Shown here: in pieces, positions 7,409-15,502 of the stretch | How the letters are laid out: each line of letters begins with the position of its first letter | How positions within the stretch are numbered: position 1 is the first letter of the stretch | Source: an uncultured Peptococcaceae bacterium | Lineage (GTDB): Bacteria > Bacillota > Peptococcia > Peptococcales > Peptococcaceae | Direction: 5' to 3' | DNA: 27,749 nt | NCBI GenBank assembly: GCA_900552455.1 | Contig: URZX01000027.1 | Location: 1 to 27,749 of the forward strand | Notes under the pieces: model-generated | Seen by the model: only the letters and a program-made list of their open reading frames with translations | What the model was told of the DNA's origin: nothing | Database searches by the model: none | Position numbers and translations under genes: made by a program

Positions 7409-7897
7409 TTACAGCGCACACCTCATCACAACCTCACCATCTGCCACACGCACCGGCTCAAATCCCAAGCGCTCATACAGGTGCAACGCAGGATTTTCCT
7501 GCTGCACGGAAAGCGATACCGCAACATACCCGGCTGCGCGCAACTGCTCCAATAGTTGCTCTAATAATGCTGTGCCGATTCCGCGTCCACGATACTCAGG
7601 CAGCACGGCAATCGCAAGCGAAGGTGTGGCGTCGTCGATATGGCCATAATCAGCCATGATGCGCGTCCACGCCATACCAACGATCTCACTATTTATCTCT
7701 GCAACAACACCATGATCACCAATACATTTACCGAATCCCCGCACATATATGGCAAGTTCTGGCTGCAGAATAATCTCCCACGGTGGTTTTGTGACGCCTT
7801 CTGGCACAAAGATCGCTTCGTAGAGAAACGTTTCCATCAATAGAATATCACCACCGCTGAGTGGTCGTATGGAAATATTGGTTTCCACCTGCGTCAT
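7409..7897 (-). CDS. GNAT-family N-acetyltransferase
   Basis: 162 residues. The acetyl-CoA binding region is clear: LAIAVLPEYRGRGIGTALLEQLL (R-G-x-G-I-G type pyrophosphate loop), then the SVQQENPALHLYERLGF C-terminal strand-helix typical of RimI-like and general GNATs. The N-terminal RPLSGGD start is also typical. The acceptor substrate cannot be inferred. GGAGGAGGGGGA precedes the ATG at 7897. It is followed by the DUF3788 gene. The DNA is less GC-rich than the left-hand GNAT gene. Confidence 0.85.
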   Translation of the reverse strand: MTQVETNISIRPLSGGDILLMETFLYEAIFVPEGVTKPPWEIILQPELAIYVRGFGKCIGDHGVVAEINSEIVGMAWTRIMADYGHIDDATPSLAIAVLPEYRGRGIGTALLEQLLEQLRAAGYVAVSLSVQQENPALHLYERLGFEPVRVADGEVVMRCAL

Positions 7898-7981
7898 CTT
7901 CCCCCTCCTCCGTCAATAAAACTTCACACTCGACACATTTTTCTCTATTGTAAAGCCAGAGCCACCAGAAATCAACAACAA

Positions 7982-8005
7982 CCCCTCGCGAAAATCCACG
8001 AGGGG
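7982..8005 (-). terminator. Probable terminator downstream of the alkA-ogt operon
   Basis: A 7-bp CCCCTCG / CGAGGGG stem, followed on the minus strand by a T-rich tract (TTGTTGTTG). It resembles the folD terminator at 12076-12104. Confidence 0.5.
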
Positions 8006-8104
8006 CTGCGTCCAAACATACAATGCTCTGTATCAGCGGCGCAAATGACTGAATTGGGAGCTTGTATGGTAAAAGAATGTTGGATGCCTCTAAAGTTGCT
8101 GGTT

Positions 8105-8638
8105 TCATAATGCTGTCCCTTTCTTGGGGATAGAAAATTGTTTCATATCCACATTTTCCAACTTCAATAGTTCCACTTTTTTCTCTATACCGCCTGCATA
8201 TCCGGTAAGGCTACCATTTGTCCCCACGACACGATGACAAGGCACAATGATTGAGATTTCATTGTGCCCTACCGCGCCGCCTACGGCCTGTGCTGACATA
8301 CGCGGCAATCCCTTTTTGATGGCGATCTGCTTTGCAATTTCCCCGTATGTCATCGTCTGGCCGTATGGAATGGTACAGAGGATTCCCCATATCTCATTTT
8401 GAAAGTCTGTTCCTGTAAAATGAAGCGGTACAGTAAAGTCCGGCTCTTTTCCCGAAAAATAAATATCCAGCCACTCTTTTACTTTTTCAAAAATGGGAAT
8501 TTCTTTTTCCTCATGCTCCTTGTCCAAATAAAGGGCAAAATATTTTTGTCCCTCAAACCAGAGACCGGTCAAGCCAATCTCATCGGCAGCCAATAATATA
8601 TTCCCGATAGGTGAGCGGTAATGACTGATGTACTGCAT
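8105..8638 (-). CDS. ogt: Methylated-DNA--protein-cysteine S-methyltransferase (copy 2)
   Basis: 177 residues with the active-site motif PCHRVVG (Cys134), IPYGQTMTYG, SAQAVGGAVGHN and GSLTGYAGG. It is a close paralogue of the protein at 682-1212, including the KKGTAL C-terminus, but is encoded in clearly more AT-rich DNA. The start at 8638 (MQYISHY) aligns with copy 1 and has GGAGA upstream; the open frame extends to 8746, but that part overlaps the ABM gene. The ABM stop codon is separated from this ATG by a single base, so it is translationally coupled as the last clear gene of the alkA operon. It should repair O6-alkylguanine, complementing the base-excision activity of the AlkA-like enzyme. 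Confidence 0.93.
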   Translation of the reverse strand: MQYISHYRSPIGNILLAADEIGLTGLWFEGQKYFALYLDKEHEEKEIPIFEKVKEWLDIYFSGKEPDFTVPLHFTGTDFQNEIWGILCTIPYGQTMTYGEIAKQIAIKKGLPRMSAQAVGGAVGHNEISIIVPCHRVVGTNGSLTGYAGGIEKKVELLKLENVDMKQFSIPKKGTAL

Positions 8639-8639
8639 A

Positions 8640-8999
8640 TCATTTCTCCGTACCAAAGTATCTGTTAGAGTCCTGCGGAGCCTGCGCCCGGTCTGTGTCT
8701 GTATAGGAACGGATTTCCGAGCAGACTGTAATTTTATAGCTTTCAAATAGCTTTTCCCGTCCCTCTTTTTGGCTCATGCGATGTTGCATGACATTTCGCC
8801 AGCGTTCTACAGCTGTTTCGTCCGTCCACACATTCATGGACAGCAGCTTGCCATCCTCGTTTAGACTGGAAAACCGCTCTGCCCGGATAAAGCCCTCAAA
8901 TCCGGAAAGCATTGGTTTCAACATGGCCGCAAGGTCAAGGTATTTCTTCATTCCGGCCTTTGTCGGGTTCACTTCAAACAAAACAATGATATTCGCCAT
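8640..8999 (-). CDS. Antibiotic biosynthesis monooxygenase (ABM)-domain protein
   Basis: 119 residues; residues 1-100 fit a single dimeric alpha-beta-barrel ABM domain. Features are IIVLFEVNPTKAG at the start, a central FEGFIRAERFSS strand, then LSMNVWTDETAVERWRN and a C-terminal helix and strand. Members include cofactor-free quinone-forming monooxygenases and heme-degrading enzymes, but many are uncharacterised stress proteins. GAAGGAGAATAAATC precedes the ATG. It starts 3 bases after the decarboxylase stop and is coupled to ogt. Its place between a PLP decarboxylase and a DNA-repair methyltransferase is unusual. Confidence 0.8.
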   Translation of the reverse strand: MANIIVLFEVNPTKAGMKKYLDLAAMLKPMLSGFEGFIRAERFSSLNEDGKLLSMNVWTDETAVERWRNVMQHRMSQKEGREKLFESYKITVCSEIRSYTDTDRAQAPQDSNRYFGTEK

Positions 9000-9002
9000 G
9001 AT

Positions 9003-10190
9003 TTATTCTCCTTCTGTCCATAAAAATTCTTTTGGCTGTTCCTGTCTGGAAAACAATAGCGGTGTCAGCGTGTAGCCGTAGCTACCCGCGTTGGAAACCG
9101 CCAGAATATCTCCGATATCTGCGTGTGGAAGCGTAATATCCCTCGCCATCACATCCAATGCGGTGCAGAGATTGCCGACAATATCCACCGTTTCAAAATT
9201 CCCGTCTCGCCCCGGGATACGAAATTCACTCTGTGCACCGCAGGTATACAACGGCTCCTGTCCATTGTTTGGAAATTTTCCGACATTTTGCCGTAGCAAC
9301 TCTGCAATGGCCGGGCGGAGAAAGCCGTTCATTGCATTTTGTACCACGAGATAGGTTTTTCCGCAGGATATCTTGCGGTCTACGATTCGTGTATAATAAG
9401 TACCAGCATTGCAAACTACAAATCGTCCGGTTTCCAGAATGAACTTTGCCTGCAAGCTGCTGTTATTTTTCACTCTCAGTACCTGCAATGTCTGACCGAC
9501 CTTTTCCAGAGCGAGCGGTTTTTCGGTTGCGCTATCATAAACCGTACCAATGCCGCTACCAAAATTGATAAACTGAATTTCCACACCGTTCAATTCATTC
9601 ACGCGCTCCGCAAGCAGATAACAGTTGCGATAATATTCACACAATATATTTGCCTCCAAGATCTGTGAACACAGGTGCACATGAATGCCAGTAATTTTCA
9701 GATGTTGAAAGCATAGATTGGCTGTTTTCAACTGCTCTTCGTCAATACCAAACTTGCCGGTTACGGCAGATGCGCCGCTCATGGAGAAATCCGGATTAAC
9801 GCGAACGCCGACAGAGATCCGATCGTTTTTCGCTGCCGCACACTGCTCCAGACGGTCAAGTTCGGAAAGGCTGTCCGCAATAATCGTGCATTTGCCCCAC
9901 GCCTTCTGTATATCCTGTAAGGTTTTGCCCGGCGCGGAATAATAAATTTTATCATACGGAATACCAGCCCGTTGCGCCAGCAACACCTCGTTTGCAGAGG
10001 CTACGTCCGCGCCAAAGCCCTGTTCAGCGACCGTCTTCAATACCGGCGCAAACGGATTGGTCTTGACAGAATACAGAAAATCCACTTCCGGCATTGCATC
10101 CAACAGAGTATGACAACGTTCTTTAATCAAATTTTTCTCATAGAGATAACAGGGAACATTCTGCTGTAAAAAATCCATCTTATCATTCAA
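9003..10190 (-). CDS. Fold-type III PLP-dependent decarboxylase (LysA/BtrK-like)
   Basis: About 395 residues. The N-terminal alanine-racemase-like barrel has the PLP lysine in YSVKTNP and GADVASANE after it. A HVHLCSQ motif and the glycine-rich INFGSGIG loop follow, then LETGRF. The C-terminal beta domain carries the CTALD motif (LysA has C-x-S/T-x-D) and the SNAGSYG motif. The family includes diaminopimelate, ornithine/arginine and carrier-linked glutamate decarboxylases (BtrK of butirosin synthesis); no DAP-specific assignment is justified. TTG at 10190 is the probable start because GGAGG lies 8 bases before it, whereas the ATG at 10178 is 20 bases away. The gene abuts the AlkA-like gene, whose stop ends at 10191. 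Confidence 0.85.
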   Translation of the reverse strand: MNDKMDFLQQNVPCYLYEKNLIKERCHTLLDAMPEVDFLYSVKTNPFAPVLKTVAEQGFGADVASANEVLLAQRAGIPYDKIYYSAPGKTLQDIQKAWGKCTIIADSLSELDRLEQCAAAKNDRISVGVRVNPDFSMSGASAVTGKFGIDEEQLKTANLCFQHLKITGIHVHLCSQILEANILCEYYRNCYLLAERVNELNGVEIQFINFGSGIGTVYDSATEKPLALEKVGQTLQVLRVKNNSSLQAKFILETGRFVVCNAGTYYTRIVDRKISCGKTYLVVQNAMNGFLRPAIAELLRQNVGKFPNNGQEPLYTCGAQSEFRIPGRDGNFETVDIVGNLCTALDVMARDITLPHADIGDILAVSNAGSYGYTLTPLLFSRQEQPKEFLWTEGE

Positions 10191-10850
10191 TTATCTTTCC
10201 TCCCTTTTCTTTTTCGGCGCATAGTCTTTCATTTCAGGGATTGCCCCGCCTGCCACGGCCCAGAGATACAAACTTGCTACGCTGCAATAAGGACTGAATC
10301 GCCGTCGGTATTTTTCAAAGAGCTTTCGGTCTATTTTCCTGTGGTGATAGACCATGCGAAGCCCGCGCTGGATTGCCAGATCGTCAAAGCTGAATATGTT
10401 AGGCCGCTGCAAACAGAACAGCAAAATCATTTCCGCTGTCCACACGCCGATCCCTTTCAAAGAAACCAACGCCCGTATTGCTTCATTGTCCGACAACTGG
10501 GAAATTTCCTGTAAAGCAAATTCCCCGGTCTTTACTTTTTCAGCAAAATCTTTGATATATTCAGCCTTACGGAATGTCATTCCAAAAGACTGCAACGTGT
10601 CTATATCGGTTGTCGAAATGCTCTCCGCGTTCACTTCTCCAAACTGCGCTTTTATCCTCGCCCATATTGTTGCCTGTGCCTTTGTTGATATTTGCTGGCC
10701 GATAATGTGATGTACCACAGACGAAAACAGGTCGGTATCTACTTCACGGTCAACGTGACCGATTTTTTCAATGACTTCACCCAAACGCTCGTCTTTAGCT
10801 TTCAGATATTCTACTTCGCGCTCGCCATAGCAGAAATACAATCCATCCAC
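10191..10850 (-). CDS. AlkA-like DNA-3-methyladenine glycosylase (HhH-GPD)
   Basis: 219 residues. The helix-hairpin-helix motif LKGIGVWTAEMILLF (131-145) and the catalytic aspartate in FDDLAIQRGL (probably Asp157) define the HhH-GPD superfamily. IIGQQISTKAQ near residue 50 is typical of AlkA-type glycosylases. It should excise 3-methyladenine and other alkylated bases for base-excision repair. The start has AGGAGG close upstream. It is the first gene of a four-gene minus-strand operon with very short intergenic distances and is divergent from the AraC regulator 115 bases away, so regulator-operon pairing is likely. Confidence 0.9.
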   Translation of the reverse strand: MDGLYFCYGEREVEYLKAKDERLGEVIEKIGHVDREVDTDLFSSVVHHIIGQQISTKAQATIWARIKAQFGEVNAESISTTDIDTLQSFGMTFRKAEYIKDFAEKVKTGEFALQEISQLSDNEAIRALVSLKGIGVWTAEMILLFCLQRPNIFSFDDLAIQRGLRMVYHHRKIDRKLFEKYRRRFSPYCSVASLYLWAVAGGAIPEMKDYAPKKKREER

Positions 10851-10861
10851 CTCCTGCCGCC

Positions 10862-10890
10862 TTGACTTTTTTATTTCCTTACACTATGAC
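10862..10890 (+). promoter_or_regulatory. Candidate promoter of the AraC regulator
   Basis: TTGACT (10862-10867) and TATGAC (10885-10890) are 17 bases apart in the 115-base divergent region. The matching minus-strand promoter for the alkA operon could not be fixed. Confidence 0.4.
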
Positions 10891-10965
10891 TTTATCACAA
10901 AGAAATGCTTCATGATATAAAAAAATCGCCGGATATTATTATTATATTCCCAAAGGAGAACGAAA

Positions 10966-11850
10966 ATGGATTTTGACAGAGAACAATATATCAACTCGGT
11001 CAACCTGAACATTGACACGAATTTTCCGTACCTTGTCCTCGATGTTATCAATGACAATGCTTTTCCCAGAAACCCCGGATTTCATGTCATGCACTGGCAT
11101 GAGGATCTGCAATTCATTTTGGTGCTGGACGGTACAATAGAGGTGCAGACACTTGATACCTCTGTTCTGATCCGCACCGGAGAGGGATTGTTCATCAACA
11201 AGAATGTGGTACATAATGTACGGCGGCTGGAAAACTGTCATTACAACAGTTTCCTTTTCCCGGCTTATTTCCTCGAATTTTATGCCGGAAGTCCAGCAAA
11301 GGATTTTGTAAATAGCGTAACATCAAATGACCGAATGGCCTTCATCCATTTTACAACTGCCCTTGACTGGCACAAAGAAGTCATAGCGCAGTTAAAGAAG
11401 TTGGTTCAGATTGAAAAGAATAAGACCGACTTTTATGTGTACGAAATTTTAGTCCGGCTCTCTTTGCTATGGCTGGTTATGAGAAAACATGTTACACTCC
11501 CGCAGGAACAGAGGGAAAGCATAGTCCGGCTCCGTATGCAAAAAATTCTCCATTTCATTGAAGAACACTATGCGGAAGATATTACATTGACTGACCTATC
11601 CATGAGTGCCAATATCAGCAAATCAGAATGTTCCCGCTGTTTCAAACTGAGCATGAATACCACACCCTATAAGTATCTGATAGAATACCGCCTCTCGAAA
11701 GCCGCGCAGCTTTTGAAAAAAACGAATGAACCTATCGGAAATATTGCCGCTGCTGTTGGGTTCCATCAAATAAGCCATTTTGGAAAGTGCTTCAAAGAAA
11801 AAACAGGCTGTTCTCCAAAGGCTTATCGGGAAATGGAAAACAACCCGTAA
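10966..11850 (+). CDS. AraC-family transcriptional regulator with N-terminal cupin domain
   Basis: 294 residues. An N-terminal cupin sensor spans about residues 35-115 (MHWHEDLQFILVLDG, then IRTGEGLFINKNVVH). The C-terminal double helix-turn-helix covers about 190-292, with DITLTDLSMSANISKSECSR as the first HTH and IGNIAAAVGFHQISHFGKCF as the second, followed by GCSPKAYR. The cupin implies a small-molecule ligand. There is no Ada-type methyl-accepting Cys domain, so this is not a canonical Ada regulator even though it sits beside alkA and ogt. AAAGGAG precedes the ATG. It most likely controls the divergent alkA-decarboxylase-ABM-ogt operon. Confidence 0.9.
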   Translation: MDFDREQYINSVNLNIDTNFPYLVLDVINDNAFPRNPGFHVMHWHEDLQFILVLDGTIEVQTLDTSVLIRTGEGLFINKNVVHNVRRLENCHYNSFLFPAYFLEFYAGSPAKDFVNSVTSNDRMAFIHFTTALDWHKEVIAQLKKLVQIEKNKTDFYVYEILVRLSLLWLVMRKHVTLPQEQRESIVRLRMQKILHFIEEHYAEDITLTDLSMSANISKSECSRCFKLSMNTTPYKYLIEYRLSKAAQLLKKTNEPIGNIAAAVGFHQISHFGKCFKEKTGCSPKAYREMENNP

Positions 11851-12069
11851 CATGTGATTACAACAGCATACAGCATGAAACAGCGGGCTACTGTCTATCA
11901 AATTATTGTGTGTTACTTTATGGCACATGAGCATTTACTGTAGGATTCACGCGCAAATTAAATATCGCTGTTTTTTCCAATGCAACTACCTCCTTCCAAT
12001 ATTGAAACGCCAAACGGATTACACTGCGACGATTCTTCCGTCTTATTTGGCGATCATCAGAGCCGAAAT

Positions 12070-12104
12070 ACAAAAATCCCCTCGTGGGATTTCCACGAGG
12101 GGAT
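12070..12104 (-). terminator. Rho-independent terminator of the glycine/one-carbon operon
   Basis: A perfect 12-bp stem (ATCCCCTCGTGG / CCACGAGGGGAT), followed on the minus strand by TTTTTG, immediately downstream of folD. The 220 bases between it and the araC stop hold no supported gene. Confidence 0.9.
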
Positions 12105-12110
12105 GACGTT

Positions 12111-12977
12111 TTACTCTGGCATCTCCAGTCCGTTCAGAAGATACGCTGCCTGGATGGTGTGCTTGCCGAGGATGGCGGTGGTGACGGTGCCAACGCCGCC
12201 TGGCACTGGGGTGATCATGGATGCGTGGGATTCTGCGGCATCGTAATCGACGTCGCCGCAGAGCTTGCCTGCTTCATCCATGTTGATGCCAACATCGACG
12301 ACGATCTGTCCGTCGGCGACCATGTCGCCGGTGATCATTTTCGCCTTGCCGGCGCAGGCGACGAGGACGTCGGCTTCGCGGCAGCGCGCTGGCAGATCAA
12401 CGGTCTTGGTGTGGCAGATGGTTGGCGTGGCGTTTTTGCCGAGCATGAGCATGGCCAGTGGTTTACCGACGACCATGCTGCGGCCAACGATGGTGACACG
12501 CTTGCCACGCAGCTCAACGCCGCACTGGGCAAGGATCTCCATCACGGCAGACGGCGTGCATGGGGCAAAACCGGTCTTGTCGCCAGCGAACACTTTTGCT
12601 GCATTGGCAGGGCTCATGCTGTCCACGTCTTTGAGCGGATTGATCATGGCTTTCAGCGGTTCGACGTCAAGATGCTTTGGCAGCGGCTGGAAGAGCAGGA
12701 TACCGTGCACGGCTGGATCGTCGTTGACAGCGGCGAAGGTTTTTTCCAGCTCCGCCTGATCAACGTCTTCCGGCATGACGACGTTTTTCACACTGACGTT
12801 CATGTTGGCCATGCGTTTCATGGCACCGCGTTCGTAAGAAAGATCATCCGGACGCTCACCGACACGCACGATGGCCAGACATGGATCGATGCCCTTGGCG
12901 CGCAGATCTTCGGTGAGAGAGGTGAGCTGCGCTTCCATTTTGGCGACGACTTCTTTGCCGAGCATTTGTTGAGCCAT
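12111..12977 (-). CDS. folD: FolD-type methylene-tetrahydrofolate dehydrogenase, probably lacking cyclohydrolase activity
   Basis: 288 residues, the usual FolD length. The PCTPSAVMEIL motif, the Rossmann loop GRSMVVGKPLAM and the C-terminal TPVPGGVGTVT are all present. It interconverts 5,10-methylene-THF and 5,10-methenyl-THF with NAD(P). Without gaps against E. coli FolD as I recall it, the catalytic YxxxK becomes Y48-E-R-G-A52, so the Lys needed for the cyclohydrolase step is Ala. The conserved Gln of VQLPLP is Phe96 (with Gln97 beside it), while the Asp of KDVD is kept. This predicts a dehydrogenase-only enzyme, fitting the separate cyclohydrolase FchA upstream. The start at 12977 has AAGGAGG 8 bases upstream. 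It is the last gene of the module. Confidence 0.93.
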   Translation of the reverse strand: MAQQMLGKEVVAKMEAQLTSLTEDLRAKGIDPCLAIVRVGERPDDLSYERGAMKRMANMNVSVKNVVMPEDVDQAELEKTFAAVNDDPAVHGILLFQPLPKHLDVEPLKAMINPLKDVDSMSPANAAKVFAGDKTGFAPCTPSAVMEILAQCGVELRGKRVTIVGRSMVVGKPLAMLMLGKNATPTICHTKTVDLPARCREADVLVACAGKAKMITGDMVADGQIVVDVGINMDEAGKLCGDVDYDAAESHASMITPVPGGVGTVTTAILGKHTIQAAYLLNGLEMPE

Positions 12978-12990
12978 TGGCAAAACCTCC

Positions 12991-13608
12991 TTATTTGATG
13001 GCTGCGAGCACGCCGTCATAGATGCGCGCTTTCAGCGCGGCGCCTTCGGCGATGATGGCATCGGCTTTGGCGTCAAGCGCGGCGGCGCGTTCGCGGTCTT
13101 TCATGGACTTGGTATTGATGTAGACGTTCAGAGATGCGCCTTCAATGGCAGCCTGAGCAAAGAGGATACCGACGCCAACGTCGCTGACGGCGAGCTTGCT
13201 GCCTTTTGCAACGAGGACTTCAAGCTCTTTTGCAGCAGCGAGCACGGTTTCCATGATGCTCATTGGCACAACGCTGGCCTCGTAAAGGGCGTTTTCCATG
13301 ATGGTGTCGCGCTCAGGATCGTCCTTGGGAATGCTGTAGGCTTTGGAGAGCGGCTCAAAAGCGACAGCATCGCCGTCGACGAGATCGATGAGCTGGTCGC
13401 GCAGACCTTCCAGACGGTCGCGCACGGCTTTCACTTCTTCTTCGTAGTCGGCGTATTTTTTCTTGCCGATGGTGAGATTGGTCACCATCATGCCGAGGGC
13501 TGCGGCAAATGCCCCAACGGCAGCGGACGCGCCGCCGCCGCCGGGAACCGGCGCATTGGAGGACAGCTCAGAAAGAAACTGAGTTGCCGGTTTTTCTAGC
13601 ATTTTCAT
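12991..13608 (-). CDS. fchA: Methenyltetrahydrofolate cyclohydrolase, cyclodeaminase-like (FchA)
   Basis: 205 residues of the formiminotransferase-cyclodeaminase (FTCD_C) fold. It shows the PVPGGGGASAAVGAFAAALG helix start, then MVTNLTIGKKKYADYE, a DGDAVAFEPLSKAY segment and a SDVGVGILFAQAAIEGA helix. In acetogenic and purinolytic clostridia such proteins hydrolyse 5,10-methenyl-THF to 10-formyl-THF. I chose ATG at 13608, because GAGGTGA immediately upstream serves as the SD; a GTG at 13617 would place translation inside that SD. The stop of fhs is only 12 bases upstream and folD starts 13 bases downstream, so the three genes are coupled. Its presence explains why the neighbouring FolD can lack cyclohydrolase residues. 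Confidence 0.93.
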   Translation of the reverse strand: MKMLEKPATQFLSELSSNAPVPGGGGASAAVGAFAAALGMMVTNLTIGKKKYADYEEEVKAVRDRLEGLRDQLIDLVDGDAVAFEPLSKAYSIPKDDPERDTIMENALYEASVVPMSIMETVLAAAKELEVLVAKGSKLAVSDVGVGILFAQAAIEGASLNVYINTKSMKDRERAAALDAKADAIIAEGAALKARIYDGVLAAIK

Positions 13609-13620
13609 GAGGCTCACCTC

Positions 13621-15300
13621 TTAGAACAGACCGGAGATGACGCCGTCGTTGTCAACGTCGATCTTTTCAGCGGCTGGAACCTTCGGCAGACCAGGCATCT
13701 TCATGATGCTGCCGGTGAGAGCAACGAGGAAACCTGCGCCGATGGATGCGGTCATGTCGCTGATGGTGATGCGGAAACCAGTTGGACGACCGAGCTTGGT
13801 CTGATCGTCGGTGAGGGAATACTGGTTCTTGGCCATGCAGATTGGCAGATTGCCGAAGCCGAGTTTTTCGAAGGTCGCGATCTCGGTTTCAGCCTTGGCG
13901 GTGTAATCCACGCCGTCAGCGCCGTAAACTTTCGTGGCGATGGCTTCAATCTTTTCTTTGATGGTGGTGTTTTCGTCGTAGACGAATTTCATTTCGCTCG
14001 CTTCGTCACAGAGACGGACGACTTCCTTGGCAAGTTCTTCACCGCCGGCGCCGCCTTTGCCCCAAACTTCGGAGAGGGCAACATTGACGCCGAGCTCAGC
14101 GCATTTCGTACGCACGAGTTCCAGCTCTGCTTCGGTGTCGGTTGGGAAGCGGTTGATCGCTACAACAACTGGCAGACCATAAACGGTGGTGATGTTTTCG
14201 ATGTGCTTCAAGAGGTTTGGCAGGCCGGCTTCAAGAGCAGCGAGATTTTCTGCTGCGAGATCGCTCTTGGCGACGCCGCCATTGTACTTGAGGGCTTTGA
14301 TGGTGGCAACGAGCACGACGGCGCTTGGGCGAATGCCGGTCATGCGGCACTTGATGTCGATGAATTTTTCAGCCCCGAGGTCGGCACCGAAACCGGCTTC
14401 GGTGATGAGATAATCGGCCATCTTCATGCCCATCTGGGTAGCGATGACGCTGTTGCAGCCATGGGCGATGTTCGCGAATGGGCCGCCGTGGATGAACGCT
14501 GGTGTGCCTTCGAGGGTCTGGACGAGGTTTGGCTTCAGCGCATCCTTGAGCAGCGCTGCGAGTGCGCCCTGAGCCTTGAGATCGCCGCAGGTGACTGGCT
14601 GGCCGTCGTAGGTGTAGGCAACGATGATGCGTGCCAGACGTTCCTTGAGGTCGTTGATGTCGGTCGCCAGGCAGAAGATCGCCATGATCTCAGACGCAAC
14701 GGTGATGTCAAATCCGTCGGAGCGGGTGACGCCGTCGACTGGACGACCGATGCCGTCGATAACATTGCGCAGCTGACGATCGTTCATGTCGAGGCAGCGA
14801 CGCCATACGACACGCTTAGGGTTGATGTTCAGCGCGTTGCCCTGATAGATGTGGTTGTCGAGCATGGCTGCGAGCAGGTTGTTGGCTGCACCGATGGCGT
14901 GCAGGTCGCCGGTGAAATGGAGATTGATGTCTTCCATTGGTACAACCTGCGCATAGCCGCCGCCGGCTGCGCCGCCCTTAACGCCGAAGACTGGGCCAAG
15001 GGATGGTTCGCGCAGCGCGACCATGGTCTTTTTACCGAGGCGGTTGAGCGCGTCGGCAACGCCGATGGTCGTGGTGGTCTTTCCTTCGCCGGCTGGCGTT
15101 GGGTTGATGGCAGTAACGAGAACGACTTTCGCATTTGGACGATCTTTGAGCACGTCGTTGTAGTAGCGGAAATCGATCTTGGCTTTGTACTTGCCGTAGT
15201 TTTCGATGTATTCATCCGGAATGTCGAGCTTTGCGGCGATGTCGTTGATCGGCTGCATGGTCGCTTCCTGTGCAATTTCAATATCAGATTTGAATCCCAT
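13621..15300 (-). CDS. fhs: Formate--tetrahydrofolate ligase (10-formyl-THF synthetase)
   Basis: 559 residues, full family length. The nucleotide-binding loop is [13 protein letters not shown] at about 68-80. [23 protein letters not shown] and the [18 protein letters not shown] segment are family hallmarks. It couples formate, ATP and THF to 10-formyl-THF, and in glycine- or purine-fermenting anaerobes it can run backward to make ATP. The start at 15300 follows AAAGGAG. Being directly linked to fchA and folD, it completes the C1 branch that receives methylene-THF from the glycine cleavage genes upstream. The approximately 200-base gap before it is the largest within the gcvT-to-folD cluster and may contain its own promoter. 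Confidence 0.97.
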   Translation of the reverse strand: MGFKSDIEIAQEATMQPINDIAAKLDIPDEYIENYGKYKAKIDFRYYNDVLKDRPNAKVVLVTAINPTPAGEGKTTTTIGVADALNRLGKKTMVALREPSLGPVFGVKGGAAGGGYAQVVPMEDINLHFTGDLHAIGAANNLLAAMLDNHIYQGNALNINPKRVVWRRCLDMNDRQLRNVIDGIGRPVDGVTRSDGFDITVASEIMAIFCLATDINDLKERLARIIVAYTYDGQPVTCGDLKAQGALAALLKDALKPNLVQTLEGTPAFIHGGPFANIAHGCNSVIATQMGMKMADYLITEAGFGADLGAEKFIDIKCRMTGIRPSAVVLVATIKALKYNGGVAKSDLAAENLAALEAGLPNLLKHIENITTVYGLPVVVAINRFPTDTEAELELVRTKCAELGVNVALSEVWGKGGAGGEELAKEVVRLCDEASEMKFVYDENTTIKEKIEAIATKVYGADGVDYTAKAETEIATFEKLGFGNLPICMAKNQYSLTDDQTKLGRPTGFRITISDMTASIGAGFLVALTGSIMKMPGLPKVPAAEKIDVDNDGVISGLF

Positions 15301-15340
15301 TGATACACGCTCCTTTTGATAAAAACAGTGGATAACGGTC

Positions 15341-15358
15341 GTGGAGTCTTGGCTCCAC
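15341..15358 (-). other. Short hairpin in the fhs leader
   Basis: A GTGGAG / CTCCAC 6-bp stem lies about 40 bases before the fhs start, inside the 202-base lpd-fhs gap. No match to THF or ZTP riboswitch consensus was recognised; the role is unknown. The rest of the gap shows no gene. Confidence 0.3.
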
Positions 15359-15502
15359 CTTCAACTTTACATGATTCAGCGATTCTTTACTCATCAATTC
15401 TGTTTGTTACACTTATAAGCTCGCATTTATTGTGCGCGGACATTTTCTGCAAGCAACAAAACATCGGCGGCTGCGAGCGCGCAGCTGCCAATGTCTGCAC
15501 GC

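Noticed and set aside
11960..12000. Minus-strand AAGGAGG followed by TTG, suggesting a small gene
   Set aside because: The frame closes after 12 codons and shows no similarity to anything; probably fortuitous.
15301..15502. THF or ZTP riboswitch in the fhs leader
   Set aside because: A short hairpin exists, but conserved riboswitch core sequences were not recognised.
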